Positions 1 to 8,567 of a stretch of DNA of 21,830 nucleotides are shown here, one piece after another (the first letter of the stretch is position 1; the number at the start of each line of letters is the position of its first letter). The notes under the pieces were generated by a model. The model was not told where the DNA came from, searched no databases, and saw only the letters and a list, made by a program, of their open reading frames with translations. The translations under genes and the position numbers were made by a program. This DNA is from an uncultured bacterium (GTDB lineage: Bacteria; Patescibacteriota; Minisyncoccia; Phycocordibacterales; GWA1-40-21): positions 1-21,830 of the forward strand of contig CAIJXO010000011.1 of assembly GCA_903824735.1 (NCBI GenBank), in the 5' to 3' direction.

Positions 1-17
1 TCACTTACATCTACACA

Positions 18-1028
18 TTATGGGAGGATGGAATCAAGCTGAAACCACTTATTCAAACTAACTTTTTTAAGCGCCACATTTTCTATTTTCTTGGTCCGCG
101 TATTTACTTTTACTTCCAAAAGTCCCCCGCTCATTGTATCGGGTGAGAAGTACTGATCGAAAATAAAATTACCCAAGCTGTAGATGATATAAGAGTCGCG
201 GTATTTTTCTAAAGTTTCGACGACGTGCGGATGATGGCCGATGATCAGGTCAGCACCGGAGTCGACGGCTAGTTTGGCGTATCTTTCTTGGTAAACGTTC
301 GGTAATTTTTGATATTCTTCACCGAAGTGAAAAGATGCAATTACTATGTCGCTATCTAATCTAGCTTTCTTTACTGAGTTGATAATATTTTTATCAGAAA
401 TTACGGCGATGCCCGGATAAGTCGAGCTACTTTCGACGCCGCCTGCGTTAAATTCGCTAAAGCCCAAAACGGTGATTTTCACCCCAGAAACGTTAATTTG
501 AGCCCCACTATAGGCCCCAGGGCCGTCAAAACCGCCACCAGCGTACTTTATACCACTTGCGGTCAATCTTTCTAAAGTATCAGTAAAAGCCGCCTGGCCC
601 CAATTAAAGATGTGATTGTTGGCAACTGAGACGACATCAAAACCCGCCACTTTTAAAGCCGAGAGTGACTGTGGTTCCATGCGGAAAGAATAAATACCAC
701 CTTCGTCCATTCCTTTATCTGACACTGGACCTTCTAAATTTCCAAATAATAAATCATACGCCAGCAATTTTTCTTTAACATTTGCAAAAAGCTGGGAATA
801 ATCAACGCCAAAATTTTTATAAACAGAATATTTTACTCCCCGATCGAGCATGATGTCCCCCACGAAAGCCAGGACAACATCCTTTTCTTTCACTACAACA
901 TTTTCTCTGACTACGGCAGCGGCAGGTTTTACTGTATCTGACTTAACCGAACTAACTTTAGTTGAAATCAAAAAAATAAGCGACAAAATCAATAACACTA
1001 GTGAAAATTGTCTGGAGAATTTAGCCAT
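18..1028 (-). CDS. CapA-family (PGA_cap) metallophosphatase-like protein, membrane anchored
   Basis: Probably a secreted or membrane-tethered member of the CapA/PgsA family, whose fold is calcineurin-like; family members act in poly-gamma-glutamate or envelope polymer metabolism, but the substrate here is unknown. From the ATG at 1028 the protein is 336 aa. It begins with a basic n-region and a hydrophobic segment (about residues 9-23), giving a signal anchor. Family motifs follow in order: FVGDIMLDRG (55-64), GNLEGPVSD (96-104), ANNHIFNWG (136-144), FHFGEEYQ (233-240), GHHPHVVE (264-271) and SLGNFIFDQ (284-292). These supply the Asp, Asn and His expected for a two-metal site. An upstream ATG at 1052 would add eight residues and deepen the overlap with tpiA to 32 nt; I prefer 1028, which overlaps the tpiA stop by 8 nt and puts the signal anchor at the N-terminus. 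No Shine-Dalgarno is visible, so translation is probably coupled to tpiA. Family assignment is firm; function is not. Confidence 0.85.
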   Translation of the reverse strand: MAKFSRQFSLVLLILSLIFLISTKVSSVKSDTVKPAAAVVRENVVVKEKDVVLAFVGDIMLDRGVKYSVYKNFGVDYSQLFANVKEKLLAYDLLFGNLEGPVSDKGMDEGGIYSFRMEPQSLSALKVAGFDVVSVANNHIFNWGQAAFTDTLERLTASGIKYAGGGFDGPGAYSGAQINVSGVKITVLGFSEFNAGGVESSSTYPGIAVISDKNIINSVKKARLDSDIVIASFHFGEEYQKLPNVYQERYAKLAVDSGADLIIGHHPHVVETLEKYRDSYIIYSLGNFIFDQYFSPDTMSGGLLEVKVNTRTKKIENVALKKVSLNKWFQLDSILP

Positions 1029-1785
1029 TGATAGACAAAAGCAGACTTTCAAACTTTTTAGGATTCAAACTTTCGCGGCCAACGAGCAAGCCCTGCACTT
1101 CGCCAAGGGTAAGTAGGTCTTTAGCGTTTTTATGACTAACTGAACCGCCGTAAAGAATCGGAATCTTCATTCCTTCGACCGGACCATAGATTTCAGCTAA
1201 AGCCTTTTTTATGAAAATTGAGGTCTCATGTAAATCACGAACGTTCATAGCTTCATCGTCACTTTTACCAATCGCCCAGACTGGTTCGTAGGCGACAATC
1301 AACTTTTTCAAATAGCGTTTAGGAATTTTGTTTAAAGAGTTGATGATTTGATGGCGCAAAAACAACAAATAATCTCCGTGCAAGTCTCGGGTTTTCTCGC
1401 CGACACACAAAATGACTCGCAAGCCAGTCTTCAGAGAAGCTGAGACTTTTTGTGAAACAAGTTCATCGGTCTCACCTAAAGCCCGGCGTTCAGAATGGCC
1501 CAAAATCACGTATTCGACACCAGAACTGGTGAGCATAGTCGGAGAAACTTCACCGGTATGAGGACCTTTGACTTCAATTGAAGCATCTTGAGCGCCAAAA
1601 GAGACGACTTTCTTTTCTTTATGAGAGAAATCCGTGAGCCAGGTATAAGGCAAGCACAAGACTACTTTCACTTTGCTGGCTTTCTTAAGGGCCACAACCG
1701 AGCCGGCATAAATTTTCTCGGCTTCTTTATAAGTTTCTGGATTCATCTTCCAGTTTGCCACCACCAATGTTTTAGCTTTTACCAT
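1021..1785 (-). CDS. tpiA: Triosephosphate isomerase
   Basis: Interconverts dihydroxyacetone phosphate and glyceraldehyde-3-phosphate in the cytosol (glycolysis/gluconeogenesis). The 254-aa product is normal length for the (beta/alpha)8 enzyme. The catalytic residues are all visible: Lys13 in ANWKMN, His97 in GHSERR and Glu167 in AYEPVWAIG, the last leading into the flexible loop 6. The phosphate-binding GGSVSHKNA motif sits at 213-221. The start at 1785 puts NWKMN at its usual distance from the N-terminus. An extended -10 (TG-T-TATAAT) ends only 7 nt before this ATG, so the message is likely leaderless. The gene is divergent from the pilin operon across a 42-bp gap, and its 3' end overlaps the downstream capA-like gene. 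No key residue is missing. Confidence 0.97.
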   Translation of the reverse strand: MVKAKTLVVANWKMNPETYKEAEKIYAGSVVALKKASKVKVVLCLPYTWLTDFSHKEKKVVSFGAQDASIEVKGPHTGEVSPTMLTSSGVEYVILGHSERRALGETDELVSQKVSASLKTGLRVILCVGEKTRDLHGDYLLFLRHQIINSLNKIPKRYLKKLIVAYEPVWAIGKSDDEAMNVRDLHETSIFIKKALAEIYGPVEGMKIPILYGGSVSHKNAKDLLTLGEVQGLLVGRESLNPKKFESLLLSING

Positions 1786-1800
1786 ACGAAGAATTATAAC
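1771..1800 (+). promoter_or_regulatory. Possible promoter of the prepilin operon
   Basis: TTTAGC (1771-1776) and TATAAC (1795-1800) are separated by 18 bp on the plus strand. The -10 overlaps the tpiA -10 on the other strand. It would give a leader of about 20 nt carrying GGAG at 1818-1821, six bases before the ATG at 1828. The match is weak, and an alternative -10 (TAAAAT, 1812-1817) also exists. Confidence 0.35.
1793..1798 (-). promoter_or_regulatory. Extended -10 promoter of tpiA, near-leaderless
   Basis: On the minus strand the bases TATAAT are preceded by TG and one base, a perfect extended -10. No convincing -35 hexamer lies 16-18 bp upstream. Only seven bases separate the -10 from the tpiA ATG, so the predicted start of transcription falls on or next to the start codon. 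Confidence 0.6.
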
Positions 1801-1827
1801 ATTAAATGTGTTAAAATGGAGCGAGAT

Positions 1828-3570
1828 ATGAAACGAGGATTTACTCTAGTTGAAAGTTTGATTGCCACGGCGATTTTTGCCTTACTTGCCGGTGTCATAT
1901 ACCAAACTTCGGCCTTGCTTATTCGAACGGTCGGAGCCTACCGCGAAAATGTCACGATTTCAAGCCTAGCAAACGAATATATGGAGGTAGTACACAATCT
2001 GCCCTATTCGAGTATCGGTACATCAAATGGCGCACCCTCTGGACCCTTGCCAGATTCACCGAATTCAGCTACCACAACAATCAACGGCACCGACTATCAA
2101 ATATATTATGCTGTCAGACTGATCGATGATACGGCCGATGGTACAGCTGAAGGTATTGGTCAAAACCATGATGAAACTCCAGCTGATTATAAACAAGTCA
2201 AACTTTTCATCAAGAATATCAGAACTGAAAAGCGCTACAGTTTTCTCACTAGTATTACTCCAAAGGGGTTAGAGGGTATGGACAATGGCGGGGCCATCGC
2301 GGTCAGCGTATTTGACGCTTCTGGTAGGCCAGTGTCAGGCGCAAAAGTAAGTATCAGTAACACCGTACTAAATCCCGATATAAACATACCGGACCTACCG
2401 ACCGATTCAGCCGGTAAGCTTGTTCAGGTAGGCCTAGCGACGAGCTCAAATAGCTACCATATAACCGTGAGCAAGGATGGATACTCGAGTGACGCAACTT
2501 ATCCAGTGACAGGAGCTAATCCAAGTCCGACAAAGCCAGATTGGACAGTGGGTGCGGGTCAAGTAAGCAATGTCAGTCTCGCTATCGACAAGCTTAGTGA
2601 CTTAATAGTAAATACCGTGGACACTAGCTGTGCGGTACTACCAAATATGGATATCAATCTAACTGGAGAAAAGATGATTGGCTCAGGCTTACCAAAGTTC
2701 AACCATGATTATACTTCAAACTCAAATGGTGTCATCACACTAAATAATATCGAGTGGGACAACTACATACCCCTATCACTTGAAAGTAACTACACTATCT
2801 ACGGCACGGCGCCGACAAACAGAGCCAAACTTCTCCCAGACACCGAGCAAAGCTTCACCGTCCTACTTGGAAACAAAAGTGCTAATAGTTTGTGGGTTAC
2901 TGTCTTAGATGACTCCACAGATACTCCGATCGAAAATGCTTCAGTAACGCTTGAGAGCAACAATCCGAGCTATGGTAAAACCAAAATCACTGGCGGAAGT
3001 GTCTGGAGTACCTCAAATTGGGACTACGTCACTGCCGATGACTTCCTTAGTGTCGAAGGAGAAACTTACGCTCTGAGACTGCTAGATTATAGTGGCACTT
3101 TTGCCTCGAACGGTTCCTTAGTATCTGAAATTTTTGATACCGGATTTGCTTCGACTAGTTATCGAACATTGTCTTTTGAGCCACAAACCAATCCCGCTTC
3201 GACCACTATCAAATTCCAGATTGCCACTAGTGATACCAGTACAACCTCAACTGTTTGGAATTACCTCGGCCCTGACGGCACCGCTGGGTCATATTACACA
3301 GTTCCGAATAATGATATCGACAGTCCTGATGGACGATATGTCCGATACCGAGTCATGCTGGAAACTGAAGATACCAGTAAGACACCCGTCCTGACTAGTG
3401 TAAATATAAATTATGTTTCAAGCTGTCAAACTCCAGGGCAAGTTTTTTTCTCCGGCCTTAGCGCTGGATCAGGCTATGGATTAGAGATAAGCGCCACCGG
3501 GCACAGTACACAAAACGTCACCGATATAAGTATCTCGGGTAATGATAAATATGAAATTAGACTACAATAA
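1828..3570 (+). CDS. Large prepilin (GspI/PilV-like) fused to Ig-like adhesin modules
   Basis: A 580-aa protein with a textbook class III prepilin leader: MKRG followed by FTLVE, so cleavage after Gly4 gives an N-terminal Phe and Glu5, then a hydrophobic helix to about residue 33. The first 150 residues resemble GspI/PilV minor pilins. Beyond that the protein is all beta-rich: a carboxypeptidase-regulatory/CNA-B-like module (about 150-250, with ASGRPVSGAKVSI), a second such module (about 253-350), a third starting SLWVTVLDDSTDTPIENASV, and a C-terminal sandwich containing FDTGFAS and YVRYRV. Ordinary pilins are about 150 aa, so this is a pilin-adhesin fusion, probably sitting at the pilus tip. 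The start at 1828 is chosen because it gives a standard leader and has GGAG six bases upstream; an in-frame ATG at 1816 and further upstream extension into tpiA are not needed. Its stop lies inside the next gene. Ligand unknown. Confidence 0.85.
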   Translation: MKRGFTLVESLIATAIFALLAGVIYQTSALLIRTVGAYRENVTISSLANEYMEVVHNLPYSSIGTSNGAPSGPLPDSPNSATTTINGTDYQIYYAVRLIDDTADGTAEGIGQNHDETPADYKQVKLFIKNIRTEKRYSFLTSITPKGLEGMDNGGAIAVSVFDASGRPVSGAKVSISNTVLNPDINIPDLPTDSAGKLVQVGLATSSNSYHITVSKDGYSSDATYPVTGANPSPTKPDWTVGAGQVSNVSLAIDKLSDLIVNTVDTSCAVLPNMDINLTGEKMIGSGLPKFNHDYTSNSNGVITLNNIEWDNYIPLSLESNYTIYGTAPTNRAKLLPDTEQSFTVLLGNKSANSLWVTVLDDSTDTPIENASVTLESNNPSYGKTKITGGSVWSTSNWDYVTADDFLSVEGETYALRLLDYSGTFASNGSLVSEIFDTGFASTSYRTLSFEPQTNPASTTIKFQIATSDTSTTSTVWNYLGPDGTAGSYYTVPNNDIDSPDGRYVRYRVMLETEDTSKTPVLTSVNINYVSSCQTPGQVFFSGLSAGSGYGLEISATGHSTQNVTDISISGNDKYEIRLQ

Positions 3571-4159
3571 AAAAGAGCGAGCTGGATTTACACTCGTCGA
3601 GACAATTATCGTAATTTTTATTTTTACTATTTTAGCTCTTGGCGTTAGTTCTCTATTTACACATATTTTTACCAGCTCTCGTGATCGTCTATCGGCCATA
3701 GACGATATTGATCAAAGCCGTCAGGTCACCAGCTCTTTTATAAATGAAATCCGAGTCGCTTCGGTCGGTAACGATGGTTCATTCCCGATTACCTTAGCCG
3801 ATGATGATCAAGTTATGTTCTTTTCAAGTTATGGACAAGCGACAAATACACAAGCGCGAATCAGATACTACAGGGCGACGTCCACACTATATAAAGCTAC
3901 AGTGATTCCGACAGGATTACCACTTACCTATGATTTAGGTACCGAAAAGATAGTAGCGGTACAAAAAAATCTATCGAGTACAACCTCACCCCTCTTTTAT
4001 TATTACGATGGGGATTATATGAGCACGTCCACGGCCCTGACCCAACCGGTGAATCTAACCGATATTAGATTTATCAGAATTAGTTTGAATGTCGACGATC
4101 ATTATACCGTAAGCGCTGGGGCGTCGATTCGAAATCTAAAGGATAATTTGGGAAATTAA
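3542..4159 (+). CDS. Prepilin / GspJ-PilW-like minor pseudopilin
   Basis: A 205-aa type IV prepilin-like protein. A basic leader ending in ERAG precedes FTLVETIIVIFIF, so cleavage before Phe and Glu at +5 are as expected for PilD-type peptidase substrates. The globular part (RQVTSSFINEIRVAS and a later NLTDIRFIRISLNV strand) resembles the GspJ/PilW family, which sits below the tip in pseudopili. The ATG at 3542 overlaps the upstream gene by 29 nt; a second in-frame ATG at 3551 would remove three residues and is equally plausible, as neither has a clear ribosome site. Overlap implies translational coupling with the pilin-adhesin gene. No cysteines are visible, so no disulfide staple is expected. 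Confidence 0.8.
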   Translation: MINMKLDYNKKERAGFTLVETIIVIFIFTILALGVSSLFTHIFTSSRDRLSAIDDIDQSRQVTSSFINEIRVASVGNDGSFPITLADDDQVMFFSSYGQATNTQARIRYYRATSTLYKATVIPTGLPLTYDLGTEKIVAVQKNLSSTTSPLFYYYDGDYMSTSTALTQPVNLTDIRFIRISLNVDDHYTVSAGASIRNLKDNLGN

Positions 4160-5548
4160 ATGAAAAATAGTTCACACATTTTAAAAAATAGAGGTTACGC
4201 GATTATTTATCTTATCGTTATCATCTTTATTTTCTCAGCGATGCTTCTGCCGATCGTAAACCTTCTAGCATTAAAAATGAAGGTGATCAAAGGTGCAACA
4301 CACCGCGAGCAAGCGCTACAGATTGCTGATGCGGGTGTAAATTACTTCCAATGGCACCTCGCTCATTTCCCTACCGATTACATTGGTGGCACGCATGACT
4401 ACATCGATAAAAATACTGAAGAAAAAATTGGTGAATTTACTTTAGATATTACTCCGCCTGAAACAGGCTCAACTATTGTGACCATCAAGAGTACTGGCTC
4501 CACCGTCGAGTACCCAAACATCAAGAGAACCGTGACGGCACGATACGGTATTCCATCACTCGCCAAATATGCTTTCTTGAGTAACAGTGTGGTCTGGATT
4601 GGTGATACTGAATCGGTGAGCGGAGAGATGCTAAGTAACGACGGTATACGCTTTGACGGCACGACTAATGCTCCTGTGCAATCAGCTAAAGAAACTTATA
4701 CCTGTTCCGCTGGGCAAGGCAATCCACCATGCCCAACCTTAAAAGATGGTGTCTGGGGTAGTGCCACTCAAGCAGTAAAGAATCTCTGGAAATTCCCCGT
4801 TCCTGCGGTTGATTTCTCTGCGTTAACCGCGAATCTGAATGCAATAAGTAGCAGTACAGAAAACCAATGGCTGCTGCCTCCGAGTGGATCTGGTAAGCAT
4901 GGATATTCTCTGGTATTCAATTCCAATGGCACAGTTACAGTCCGTACCATTACCTCACTCAAAAATACCCCACAAGGCAAGGATGTGAATGGATACTGGC
5001 ACACTGAAGATCTAGACTATCAAAACACGGCTGAACTGTTTACCGATAGCCTGCCAGAGAATGGCCTCATCTTTATCCAAGATAATGTTTGGGTTGAAGG
5101 AACAGTAAAAGGAAAAGCTCTAGTAGTGGCCGCCAAATTGCCCTACGATCAAAACACTGCGCCGACAATTTATATACCAGACAATATTGTATACGACGCC
5201 AAGGATGGCACGAACAACCTTGGTTTGATCGCCCAAAAAGATATTGTGGTGACATACAATGCTCCAAGTAATTTGGAAATAAATGCAGCTCTGGTCGCGC
5301 AGAACGGCAGTGTACAGTTTTATTATTATCAAAGCGGTAATGTACTGAGGGTAAAAAATCAGATTACTACTTATGGGTCCACAATGTCGCACGGTCAGTG
5401 GACTTGGTCTTGGGTAAGCGGCGGGACAATTGTATCCGGCTACCCCACGACAAATTCAATATACGATAGCAACCTCCTATTCAGTCCACCGCCGAGCTTC
5501 CCGCTTTCTTCTTCGGGTTATGAACAGATGGATTGGCTAAGCAACTAG
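4160..5548 (+). CDS. PilX/GspK-like minor pilin with large C-terminal domain
   Basis: A 462-aa protein whose N-terminus has a basic leader ending in NRG, then a hydrophobic helix YAIIYLIVIIFIF. The position-5 Glu of pilins is absent, as in GspK, the subunit that caps the T2SS pseudopilus tip, and as in some PilX-type proteins. EQALQIADAGVNYFQWHL (about 51-68) resembles the PilX/GspK segment just after the helix. The remainder looks beta-rich, with repeated short strands ending in a region rich in Tyr, Ser and Pro; I do not recognise a catalytic site. The ATG follows the preceding stop codon with no spacer. The order I-like, J-like, K-like matches the gene order of pseudopilus tip complexes. 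No terminator follows: the stop is one base from the pilC stop on the other strand. Confidence 0.75.
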   Translation: MKNSSHILKNRGYAIIYLIVIIFIFSAMLLPIVNLLALKMKVIKGATHREQALQIADAGVNYFQWHLAHFPTDYIGGTHDYIDKNTEEKIGEFTLDITPPETGSTIVTIKSTGSTVEYPNIKRTVTARYGIPSLAKYAFLSNSVVWIGDTESVSGEMLSNDGIRFDGTTNAPVQSAKETYTCSAGQGNPPCPTLKDGVWGSATQAVKNLWKFPVPAVDFSALTANLNAISSSTENQWLLPPSGSGKHGYSLVFNSNGTVTVRTITSLKNTPQGKDVNGYWHTEDLDYQNTAELFTDSLPENGLIFIQDNVWVEGTVKGKALVVAAKLPYDQNTAPTIYIPDNIVYDAKDGTNNLGLIAQKDIVVTYNAPSNLEINAALVAQNGSVQFYYYQSGNVLRVKNQITTYGSTMSHGQWTWSWVSGGTIVSGYPTTNSIYDSNLLFSPPPSFPLSSSGYEQMDWLSN

Positions 5549-5549
5549 A

Positions 5550-6767
5550 CTAAACATTATCCATCACCGAGTAGATTGGAGTGACCATGGAAAGGGCAAA
5601 GAAGCCCACGGCGGCACCGATAATAACCATCAAGACCGGTTCAATAATCGTCGATAAATCTTTAGTTCTTTCATCCACATCATTTTCATAGAAAATTGCC
5701 ACCTCAGACAGCATGGCGGCCATATTACCAGTCTCCTCTCCCACCCCCATCATTTCACCGACAAAGGTCGGATAGAGTTTAGGGTGTTTCATAAATACCG
5801 AAGAAATATTTTCACCCTTCTCAACAACGGTAGCGGCCTCCTCGAGAACTTGGCGATATAAATGATTGCCAACTATGTCTTTCGTAATATGAATCGATTC
5901 TGCCACCGGCACACCGGCGGTCAGCAGAGAAGAAAGTGTACGAGCGACGCGCGCCGCATTGGCTTCCATAATTAATTCGCCGACAAGTGGCAGTCTGACC
6001 ACCACTTTATCTCTTAGCTTTTTACCTACGGCAGTTTTAGCCGAGAAATATACACCAAATACAGCGACTAAGATTGCAATTAAGGCCAAGAACCAATGTT
6101 GAGTCAGAAAATCACTAATACCGATAATCACTTTGGTACTAAAAGGTAATTCGGTGTTTAATTCTTTGAATGTCGCTGTGATGCCTGGTACCACAAAGAT
6201 AAACATTAGGATACCGACAATGAGCATAACCGAAATAATGACCGCGGGGTAAATCATCGCTCCTTTAACTTTTTTTTGTAGGCGATAAGTCTTGTCCATC
6301 TGTAGGGCGACATTGGCCAGGGCGTCCGCTAGTCCACCGCTTTCTTCCCCTGCTTTAGCCATTGATATGAATAGATTGGAAAAGATATTAGGGTAATTCT
6401 TCATCGCATCACTGAGCGTCTTACCCTTCTTAATCTCTAGGTTCAAACCCTCGACGACACTCTTAAAACGGGCATTATTACTCTGCCTTTCAATCACATA
6501 AAGAGCGCGAGACAAGGAAAGTCCGGCTTTAGTCATTGCCGATAGATTCTTAGCAAACGAAATCTTTAGAGCAGTCGGAACATTGCCCAAAAAACTGAAA
6601 AGCTTGTAGAACACCTTTTCAAATTTGGCTCCACCGATTTCTTCAGCCGAGACAAGCATATTCCCCTCAGTCTTCAAATCATTATACAAAGTAAATTTAC
6701 TCTGAGACTCCATTGTCCCCTCATATCGCTCGCCAGTACCTTTTATTGCTTTAAATTTGAAACGCAT
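5550..6767 (-). CDS. pilC: Type IV pilus inner-membrane platform protein PilC (GspF family)
   Basis: A 405-aa polytopic inner-membrane protein that couples the PilB motor to pilin insertion. It shows the duplicated T2SSF architecture: a first helical domain (about 67-190) with AGLSLSRAL and AGEESGGLADAL, and a second copy (about 269-390) with AGVPVAESI and GVGEETGNMAAML. Predicted membrane segments are near 172-194, 222-242 and 373-396, followed by the family-typical C-terminus SMVTPIYSVMDNV. Length is normal. It starts five bases after the pilB stop with no Shine-Dalgarno, so it is the second gene of a pilBC pair. No pilT, pilD or pilMNO homologues are in the window. Confidence 0.95.
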   Translation of the reverse strand: MRFKFKAIKGTGERYEGTMESQSKFTLYNDLKTEGNMLVSAEEIGGAKFEKVFYKLFSFLGNVPTALKISFAKNLSAMTKAGLSLSRALYVIERQSNNARFKSVVEGLNLEIKKGKTLSDAMKNYPNIFSNLFISMAKAGEESGGLADALANVALQMDKTYRLQKKVKGAMIYPAVIISVMLIVGILMFIFVVPGITATFKELNTELPFSTKVIIGISDFLTQHWFLALIAILVAVFGVYFSAKTAVGKKLRDKVVVRLPLVGELIMEANAARVARTLSSLLTAGVPVAESIHITKDIVGNHLYRQVLEEAATVVEKGENISSVFMKHPKLYPTFVGEMMGVGEETGNMAAMLSEVAIFYENDVDERTKDLSTIIEPVLMVIIGAAVGFFALSMVTPIYSVMDNV

Positions 6768-6772
6768 ATAAA

Positions 6773-8530
6773 TTATTCAGAAATCACCCGAAGCACTTCC
6801 TCGATGGTCGTCGTCCCTTGAGCCGCCTTGAAAATACCGTCCTCAATCATACTAAGCATGCCCTCTTTTTTCGCTTGTTCGTTTATTACATTATCTGGTT
6901 CACCACGGACAACTAAATCTTTGATGGTCTGGGTCATCTTCAAGACTTCGTTAATACAGATTCGCCCGCTATAACCATCTTTTGAATCAGCTGAAGGTAC
7001 GGGCTTGTAAAATGGAATTTTCTCGATGGTATCTTTTTCACCGACCACTTTTTCTTTCCTTAGAAATTCGACAACTCGTTTTAGGTCGACAACTTTTGAG
7101 AGTGATTCAACTTCCGATTTAGATAAGAAATACTTTTCTTTACTTTCGGTTAATTTACGAAGTAAGCGCTGAGCGATAATAACTTTCGCGGTTGAGACAA
7201 TCAAAAATGGCTCGATCTTCATATCGATCAAGCGAGGCATAGCACCAGCGGCCGAGTTCGTATGCAAAGTTGAGAGCACCAAGTGACCGGTCAATGCCGC
7301 ATTAATCGCGAGCGATGCCGTCTCATTATCACGAATTTCTCCTACCATAATAATATCTGGGTCCTGGCGCACCAGTGAACGCAAACCGCTAGCAAAAGTA
7401 AAACCGATTTCTGGTTTGACCTGGGTCTGGTTTATACGATTCATCTGATACTCGACGGGATCTTCGATAGTCGAAATATTTACGTCTGGTGTATTTAAAA
7501 TGTCTAAGATCGTGTAAAGAGTAGTGGTCTTACCAGAACCGGTTGGACCAGTGGTCAAAATAATACCAGTAGTCTGTTTCATGGCATCATGCAAAGTCTC
7601 AAGGGCGTCACCGTGGAAACCCATAGCCTCAAGGGTAAAACCGGAAGCGTTCTCGCGCAATAAACGCATAACGGCTTTCTCACCAAAATATGTCGGCAAA
7701 ATCGAAACACGGAACGAGACCTTTTCGTCATTGACCTCAATCTTGAAACGTCCGTCTTGTGGTAATCTTTTTTCGTCGAGCTTCAGACTGGCCAAGACTT
7801 TTATACGCGCAATGACGCTTGTGGCCACGCTTTTAGGTAAGATCATAGCATCGTGCAAGATACCATCAATACGATAACGGATTAGAAGTTGATTTTCGAG
7901 GGCTTCAACATGAATATCTGAAGAATTCTGCAAAATCGCATGCTTGAGCAACGTATCCAAGATTCGAATGACCGGCAGGTCTTCCGCCATCTTTTTCAAA
8001 TCACCATCGACACTCATATTTCCCCTACCTTCAATCAAATTTTGTAATGCCGTTGCGTCTTTTTGAATAATGTCACCAAACTCTGCCCTTAAACTTTTCT
8101 GATACTGCAATAAAGCAATCTTGATTGACTCACTGTCAGTCAGGCGGGGAATTATTCTTAAACCGACTTTCTTTTTAATGAATTCAACGGATGAAAGATC
8201 TTTGGTATCAAGCATCGCCACCTCCAAAGTGTCCCCCTCTTTCTTGAAGGCAATGGCATTGTTCTTTCTAGCGACCGGTTCAGGAATCAGAGCGAGAACC
8301 TCGGCTGGAATCTTCACATCACGCAAGCTAACAAAAGGGATACCGAGCACATAAGCCTCAGCGCGGCGAAAATCGTTTTCACTTATCTTGCCACTGTTCA
8401 CAAGCACATGGCCAGCACTCAGTCTATTTTTATTAGACATCGCTTCAGTCTGCGCCGCTTGATAGTCAGCTTCCGTCACGAGCCCAGAGTCTAAGAGAAA
8501 CTCTTTAAGTTGTTTTTCTTGATCGGTCAT
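6773..8530 (-). CDS. pilB: Type IV pilus assembly ATPase PilB (GspE family)
   Basis: Hexameric secretion ATPase that drives pilus extension from the cytoplasmic face. The 585-aa protein has an N-terminal MshEN/T2SSE_N-like domain (about 1-150), an N2 domain with SSDIHVEA (203-210), Walker A GPTGSGKTT (328-336), an Asp box around STIEDPVEYQ, Walker B with DPDIIMVGEIRD (390-401; Glu398) and a His box GHLVLSTLHTN (415-425). The C-terminal YSGRICINEVL is present, but the tetracysteine zinc motif that normally precedes it is missing: residues 456-519 contain no Cys and are instead Lys/Glu rich. A TATAAT box eight bases before the ATG suggests its own promoter, inside the tail of the upstream gene. 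PilT is less likely because of the N-terminal domain and the length. Confidence 0.95.
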   Translation of the reverse strand: MTDQEKQLKEFLLDSGLVTEADYQAAQTEAMSNKNRLSAGHVLVNSGKISENDFRRAEAYVLGIPFVSLRDVKIPAEVLALIPEPVARKNNAIAFKKEGDTLEVAMLDTKDLSSVEFIKKKVGLRIIPRLTDSESIKIALLQYQKSLRAEFGDIIQKDATALQNLIEGRGNMSVDGDLKKMAEDLPVIRILDTLLKHAILQNSSDIHVEALENQLLIRYRIDGILHDAMILPKSVATSVIARIKVLASLKLDEKRLPQDGRFKIEVNDEKVSFRVSILPTYFGEKAVMRLLRENASGFTLEAMGFHGDALETLHDAMKQTTGIILTTGPTGSGKTTTLYTILDILNTPDVNISTIEDPVEYQMNRINQTQVKPEIGFTFASGLRSLVRQDPDIIMVGEIRDNETASLAINAALTGHLVLSTLHTNSAAGAMPRLIDMKIEPFLIVSTAKVIIAQRLLRKLTESKEKYFLSKSEVESLSKVVDLKRVVEFLRKEKVVGEKDTIEKIPFYKPVPSADSKDGYSGRICINEVLKMTQTIKDLVVRGEPDNVINEQAKKEGMLSMIEDGIFKAAQGTTTIEEVLRVISE

Positions 8531-8538
8531 CTACAGTA

Positions 8539-8567
8539 ATTATACCGTAGATTTTATATTTCGTTAA
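8539..8567 (-). promoter_or_regulatory. Promoter of pilBC within an imperfect inverted repeat
   Basis: Minus-strand TTAACG (8562-8567), 17-bp spacer, TATAAT (8539-8544). The -10 ends eight bases before the pilB ATG, so the transcript would start at or beside the start codon. The -10 also lies in the centre of CTACGGTA-TAAT-TACTGTAG (one mismatch in the arms), which could be an operator. Confidence 0.5.

Noticed and set aside
1..17. Short stretch before the CapA-like stop codon
   Set aside because: Only 17 bases; no feature can be supported.
1588..1827. Upstream extension of the first pilin frame by 80 residues
   Set aside because: It would overlap tpiA and place a non-leader sequence before MKRG|FTLVE; the prepilin leader and GGAG fix the start at 1828.
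4399..5392. Several 60-90 aa minus-strand frames within the PilX-like gene
   Set aside because: No coding features and no start context; shadows of the plus-strand gene.
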